DNA of 64,000 bases, from positions 41,811,167 to 41,875,166 of the forward strand of contig NC_081850.1 in NCBI RefSeq assembly GCF_963259705.1, in the 5' to 3' direction. This DNA is from Myotis daubentonii. Its lineage: Eukaryota; Chordata; Mammalia; Chiroptera; Vespertilionidae. Made by a program: the position numbers and the translations under genes. Below are positions 58,491 through 64,000 of this stretch, one piece after another. Under the pieces are notes generated by a model that was not told the origin of the DNA, ran no database searches, and saw only the letters and a program-made list of their open reading frames with translations. Position 1 is the first letter of the stretch. The number at the start of each line of letters is the position of its first letter.

Positions 58491-60035
58491 TTACACTACA
58501 AGGACAAAGCACTTGGAAAAAAAAAAAAATCTCCTGGTTACAGTCTGGTTTCCAACTCCTTTTGCTTGACCAGCGTGTCCCCTAAAGTACTTCGCTGATG
58601 AAACACTTAGTATCTGTGTGTGATGAGAGGGAAGGAGCAGGGAGGGCAGGGGGACTCCTGTCCTCAGGTGCTCTCGAAGCAATTTCGAAAACCACTGTGG
58701 CGCACATCGAAAGAAACAGCAACTGCGTCCCTAGAGGATAACTTGGCTGGACAGGGTATCAAAGCTGCGAGGGGAAATAAGGTCTGTGGTCAGGATAGGG
58801 TTTCAGTAAAGCTAGAGGCACCCTCTCGGAATGCGTGGGAGGCCAGGCCATTATCTGAACAGCATTTTAAAGGAACAGAGGAGCCATTATGATCCCTGCA
58901 CCACCCCAGCACGACGAAGACGATGTCCATTCCAGATAGCCACAGCTTTGATTGACTGCCTCCCCACTGTTTCATCCCTGAGCGACTGGCACTCTCATTA
59001 TCATACCCACCCACCCCCAACGGGGCAAGGACAGCTTGGAGTCGCATAGACACCTCCCACTATGCTATCAGCCAGCAGTCCCAGCCCTGAGTCGGTTTCA
59101 GCAGTGCTCTGCAAACACAATGCTGAATACGTAAAGTATGATCTTAATTTAGAGAAAGAATTTATGGAGAAAAAGCCAATATCCTGCCATGTTGTTATGT
59201 CATTATAATACTTCAAGCTGGTTCCTTGAATGTTTATCCTCAAATTATCTTCTGCCTTTCACCTCATAGATAATTTCCCTTAATGTCTCTTTTCTATTCA
59301 CTTAAATATACTGTTAATAACAATCACATAAAAGAGTTAGCATTAAAGAGCTCCAAAAAGGAAATAAAATAAAGCATGATATCTGGTGAGAATATGCACA
59401 TTTGTTTAATTCCTTAGGCATATAGCATGACGCTGTAGTGCTGCCAGGTTATTGTAAAAGAACAAATCTTATGAAGCGGACATTGGGCAAAACCTTCCCA
59501 AAAGGTTTGTATCTGATATATAAGTTTATATTGAGAAACTGGAACTTGGAAATGACAGTAAAAAGTCCCAAGCTAGCCATACAATCGAGAATCCAAGTCT
59601 ACAGTGAGGCAATTTTGACATTAGCAAGAAAGGGAGAAATCTTTCCATTCTAGTGACTTCTGAGGTTATAAACAAAGAGGAAATGGCAGGAAGCAATGCC
59701 CCTGAAAGAAGTGTTCATGGTAAGGAGGTAAGGAGCCTGCCCTCCCCCCCCCCCCCCCGCCTCAGATCAAAAGTCAGCCATGCTGCTCAGAGCTAGGCTT
59801 ATCTGAGACTGAAGCCTGGACTGGCTGGGGGCAAAGGAGTATTTTGTTCAGGAGAAATATGGATGTAAAGAATTATAAGGCATTCAAATTGCTCTATGTC
59901 CCCCCAATCCCTTTAAACTTTGGTTAATCCACGTGGAAAATTAGTCTGAATGCCTCAAACATATGGCCTGGTGCAGAAAGGGCAGTGTGTCCCTCTCTTA
60001 ATAACAACAACTACAAGCTGGCCTCTACTATGAAA
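58491..60035. other. unique intergenic sequence
   Basis: A13 at 58518-58530 and C15 at about 59744-59758. Several 70-90-codon frames on both strands show no domain. No repeat family recognised. Confidence 0.45.
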
Positions 60036-60044
60036 GAATCACCT

Positions 60045-60335
60045 ATTTACCCTTTAAAAGCACCCTGTAAAATAGGTATTATTCCTTTTACATATGAGGA
60101 AACTGAGGCTCAATCTCAAGGGCGGTTCTAGAATTTCTCAGTGGAAATGTCCACTTGGAAGAGGCAGTTCAAGGAGAACGGGGAAGCTGGAGGACTGCAC
60201 TGGCTTAGCAGTCACACTCTTCTCACTTACATTGACTGTGTCTTCATATGGCTTAGCTCTGCTACTCTCTAACCAGAGAAGGCGAGAAATTTTTTCAAAG
60301 TCAACCCGTTGTGGTAGAGCCAGGATGATTTGAAT
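60045..60335 (-). repeat. MIR SINE, antisense, interrupted
   Basis: Left half: 'aaataggtattattcctttt' 'acatatgaggaaactgaggc' to about 60112. Right half: 'agagaaggcgagaaattttt' 'tcaaagtcaacccg', 'gagccaggatgatttgaatc' from about 60275. The intervening 160 bp does not match MIR and may be an insertion. Confidence 0.55.
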
Positions 60336-60635
60336 CCATCTGACATCATAGCTTGTACTCCTATAGGTTGCTTGCAAAATGTTCCATCAGTGATAACTGT
60401 ATTCGCTGTTACAGGCATCCAGTACCACTGGACATTCATCCAGGAAATAACTACCCCAGCTCACAAGGCTATGGACACACACATACAAAGTCACACACTT
60501 TCCTGTCTACAAGTCAGGAATTTGCCTCCTGAAATTTTGCACAAAAGTCATAAAAGTAAAGAAATAAAGAGCAGTCTCCCTACAGAATGGAACAGGGAAA
60601 TGTTACAGTCCACAGAGTAGGGAGGACAGATTGGA
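60336..60635. other. unique intergenic sequence
   Basis: Nothing recognised. Confidence 0.45.
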
Positions 60636-60639
60636 CGCA

Positions 60640-60735
60640 GAATTTTGTGAAGATCAAATGAGATACTGTATGTGAAAGCACTTTGTAAATGAAAAGGTAC
60701 TGTGAAATGTAGGCTTGCGTTATTAATAACATCAT
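60640..60735 (+). repeat. MIR 3' fragment
   Basis: 'gaagatcaaatgagatactg' 'tatgtgaaagcactttgtaa', then a 'ttattaataac' end. Confidence 0.7.
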
Positions 60736-61575
60736 CACCCAGGATTTCTCTGCCTCCATTCTTAATGAAATAATCATCTTCTTCAAGGTCCCTCGAAGCC
60801 AAGCCAAAGGAATGTTTCATTTCCAGAGGAACGAAATGTAAAGATAAATTGTGGATGTTCAATAAATATTAAACAGCCTCACTATTCGTGGGAAGCTTCA
60901 AGTGCATGATTAAGTTGCAGGTGATGGTAAAGGAAACCAGCGTGATCTTTAATTATAAAATACTTCTTAGGTTTGATTCCAGTAAAATGCAATTTTACCT
61001 TGAGACTTCCGGTTATATCACACAAGAGGTTATGTTCTCAAGATGAAAGCTTTTGTGGTTGAATGTTAGTCCCCATTGTTTGGGACCATCTACACTGGTC
61101 CTGGCTCCCGTCTGCAGCAGCTAATCACCATTAACTTGGCGAGCCTCACAGGAATTCCCAGTTGTGTGCCAGCCATTCTGTGGCCCGCCTTGAAGTATGG
61201 AAACATCACAGAAGTGGGGATAAGGGCAACAGTGGCAGACCAGAGCATTAGTTAGGCTCAGGGAGAAAAGGACTTAAAGGGAATCCAAGATTTCAGAGTG
61301 TACAAAAGAAAGCTCAGTAGGAGGGACGAAATGGAATTGTCCTTGTACATGTCACCATGGTTATAATGCAAACATGTTTTTTAAAGACTAGCAAGAAAAA
61401 TTATTTCATTTAGGAAAATGATCCCTCAGTCAGTATAGCTTCGTTTTAAAATTGAAATTTTTTAATCAGCGGCTATTTTTTTTTTAACCTTCCCGTGGAA
61501 GCAATTGATGGGCTAAGAAAATGCTATTTTGAAAGCCTTTTTTAGTTGCATACTGGTAAGGTTCCTTTCTTATAT
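60736..61575. other. unique intergenic sequence
   Basis: No repeat recognised. 61085-61215 (gcagctaatcaccattaact) is GC-balanced and could be conserved. Confidence 0.4.
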
Positions 61576-61577
61576 AA

Positions 61578-61790
61578 TAATAACAGCTAGCATTTAACTG
61601 GTGTTTGCGACGTGTCGTGTACGGGCAAGTGGTTCATTCATGCTATCTCAATACTCATAGTGAACCCATCGGGAAACTGAGGCACACTAATGCTAATTGA
61701 CTCATCTCCAGTCACACAGTCTATAATGGGAGGAGTCGGCTGCTGTGTCCTGGTGGTCTGGATACGGAATCCATGCTCCTACCTACTGTG
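61578..61790 (-). repeat. MIR SINE, antisense
   Basis: 'taacagctagcatttaactg', 'gaacccatcgggaaactgag' 'gcacac', 'tccagtcacacagtctataa', 'tggatacggaatccatgctc'. Near full length. Confidence 0.82.
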
Positions 61791-62200
61791 CCTTCCTACC
61801 TCCAGGCTAGTGTCACAGAGGTTTCAGATGCATATAGGTTATGAGAAAGGCTACATGTCTGTGTGTCTATGTGGTCTGTGTATTTTGTACACTGAAGCAA
61901 TTGAATTGTTCTGATTTCTTTCTATGTTCTTCAGCTTCTTCCTGTAAAATTGGTTTGATCACATGGGTTTAGTAGTTTCTTCACTAATGTCAAAATGGTT
62001 CTGTAGAAGAGTTCCATCTTCCCATTAAGAATGGACTTGTGGTGTCTTTTCCTTTCCCTTCTAAATTATTACTGCCTTCAGTTAGAGTAAGGAGCTTAAA
62101 TGCAGGGTGGCGGTCACTCTGCTTTTAGAAATCTCCCTGGTTTCATTTGCTCATCTACATTTGCTCTAGGGGGCATTAACACTGACTGTAGGTTTGCCGT
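61791..62200. other. unique intergenic sequence
   Basis: Nothing recognised. Confidence 0.45.
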
Positions 62201-62204
62201 CAGA

Positions 62205-62265
62205 ACTGAATAATAACCTGCATGAAGTGCCTGGCATACAGTAGCTGACTAACTAATTATAGTGC
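62205..62265 (+). repeat. MIR 3' fragment
   Basis: 'tgcatgaagtgcctggcata' 'cagtagctgactaactaat'. Confidence 0.55.
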
Positions 62266-62404
62266 CAAGCAATAATTGTTTCTCTTTCATTGGTCTCTTT
62301 AAGTTGTGACCCTCCTTGGGAATGACTCCAACTTAAAAGAATTTTAAAAATCCCCAAATGTTATCTGGTCTAGCCAGAAAAAGCATTAATCCCTACCCAC
62401 TCTG

Positions 62405-62520
62405 CCATTATACAAATAAGGAAACTAAGGACCTGAAAGGATAAGTGACTTGCGCAAGGTCATGTATCTAGCAAGTGATGAGGGTAAAACTGGAACTAAA
62501 CACTCTGCCTCCTTCTGGGA
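62405..62520 (-). repeat. MIR SINE, antisense
   Basis: 'acaaataaggaaactaagga', 'ggataagtgacttgcgcaag' 'gtcatgtatctagcaagtga'. Confidence 0.82.
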
Positions 62521-63757
62521 CATTTTTTAAAACGCTTGCCACTTTTTTTCTGTACTGAAAGTCTTAGGCCAGTAGGGGTCAGCCAAGAGCAATTCTAGTT
62601 ATAAATGTTTACCCTTGTTTGCAATGATCACCAAGATTATAAGATAAAAATAGGGGTTCTAAGAAGGGCAGAGAAAATATAGGTTATATTAGGCCATCAA
62701 ATGCTCATGTAAGAAAGAGAACAGGAACAGTTTACAGAGAAAACAATTAAGATTCAAACTGAACATATTCTTTGGGGAGCGTCCTTTTGCCTCACTATTT
62801 GGCTCAGTGAAGTGTGTTTGGGCCCAGGGTATGAAGGACTCTGGGAAGTCAGTTGTGACAATCGAGTGATACAAGTGTCTTTTGCGACTAGATTTATAAA
62901 ACGGTTCGTGCCATAAAATGCAGTAAATGTTTTATTTTGAATATTAAAAGTTTGCTTAAAGTAGTAGATTCTTTTAGAGATATTTAATTGAAATGGTACA
63001 AGCCCTTTTTCTTTTCTACACCACTATTTCCATGTGAGGTATATCATGGTAAAAAACAAAACAAAACAAAAAACACCTTTGGAGTTCTGTCTTTCCTCCA
63101 AAGGCTGCCTAACTCATTTGCACAAGTTCCGATTGCCAATCAGGTCCTCTGCCAGTTGATACTACATCTTAGCATGTTCTTGTCCCGTTCCTTCTGCCTG
63201 TCCTGCCCTACTGGTACTTCAGCTCAGCAGTCAGCGATCCGCTGTATGTGAAAGAGAGCTCTTGATTTTATATAGATGGGTAAATGCAGACCTCTTGGAA
63301 GCAAATCACATTACACACTATATTCATTAAATATATACATATTATCTGTAATGAATATTTTATCTGATCCTTAAGTTATCTTTTTGTGATTTTTTAATGC
63401 TTATTCTATTAATTCCTCATCTAGATTAATAAATAAACCAGTACATAATATTTTAGTTGTATAAGATATTTTCAGTTTTGACTTTCAGTAAGTCAAGCAT
63501 ATGGACATGGAACTTAAAACTAGATATTAAATTCTGGGTAATAATAAAACTGCTATTTACTTATACGTTAATAATAATTTACACATTGCAGACTGTACTT
63601 TCATTGTTTTCCCTTTTTCAGTTTCTTTCTTTTGTTTATTTTAAGTTGCTAGAAGCATTTATTAATATTGTTAAAGGGCTGAATTCCCAAAGGCTTTCCT
63701 CCCTGAATCAGAGCAGGGCTAACTGAACTCTGAGGGATAGGCCATTCCTTTTCTTAT
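62521..63757. other. unique AT-rich sequence
   Basis: (CAAAA)n at 63056-63074. Otherwise nothing recognised; open frames of 60-90 codons only. Confidence 0.5.
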
Positions 63758-63773
63758 TAAAAGCTACCAAGAG

Positions 63774-63985
63774 CCCAGCCAGTGTGCTTAGTGGTTGAGC
63801 ATGGACCTATGAACCAGGAGGTCATGGTTCGATTCCAGGTCAGAACACATGCCTGGGTTGTAGGCTCAATCCCTAGTACGGGGTGTGCAGGAGGCAGCCA
63901 ATCAATGATTCTCTCTCAACATTGATGTTTCTATCTCTCTCTCCCTTTCCCTACCTCTCTGAATAAAATGAATATATATATATTA
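63774..63985 (+). repeat. VES SINE at window end
   Basis: Head 'cccagccagtgtgcttagtg' (one base lost from the A box), intact body and TA-rich tail. Exact 15-bp TSD aaaagctaccaagag at 63759-63773 and 63986-64000, the last base of the window. Confidence 0.96.
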
Positions 63986-64000
63986 AAAAGCTACCAAGAG

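Overview
The window is nuclear DNA of a vesper bat (family Vespertilionidae). Three repeat groups together support this. There are 17 tRNA-derived VES SINEs, several with their original target-site duplications (TSDs). There are five HeliBat Helitrons, which among mammals are known only from vespertilionids. There is one SPIN-type hAT element, from the horizontally transferred 'Space Invader' group. Sequence alone does not settle the genus.

No protein-coding gene, exon, rRNA or functional tRNA could be supported. Open reading frames are short (longest 150 codons). They overlap repeats or low-complexity runs, or resemble no family I recognise. The window reads as an intergenic or large-intronic desert.

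Layout: 1-5.9 kb is mostly unique sequence with old MIR pieces, one VES and a 5'-truncated L1 tail. 5.9-7.8 kb is a non-autonomous HeliBat carrying about 36 copies of a 34-bp repeat. 7.8-18 kb is AT-rich with a VES, SPIN, two more VES, L2, MIR and a probable solo LTR. 18-23 kb has nested VES SINEs, a non-autonomous hAT and a 1.3-kb betaretrovirus-like (class II) LTR element. 23-31 kb is largely unique, including a CNE-like block at 24-25 kb, plus a second hAT copy and a Tigger-like piece. 31-40 kb is dense in repeats: two HeliBats, five VES, L1M, two L2, MER5A and a diverged 180-bp pair. 40-46 kb holds a second CNE-like block, a VES and a HeliBat. 46-49 kb has two old L1M tails on the minus strand. 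49-56 kb has a VES, a mariner-like MITE and an L1 tail with 5' inversion. 56-64 kb has a HeliBat, a third CNE-like block, MIR pieces and a VES whose TSD ends at the last base.

Nothing here works as a gene pathway. The biological content is a layered record of transposition: old MIR/L2/MER5/L1M, then bat L1 and LTR elements, then vespertilionid DNA transposons, Helitrons and VES. Three unique, homeodomain-site-rich blocks may be long-range enhancers. Edges of old repeats are approximate. Family names come from recognition of consensus features, not from a database search.
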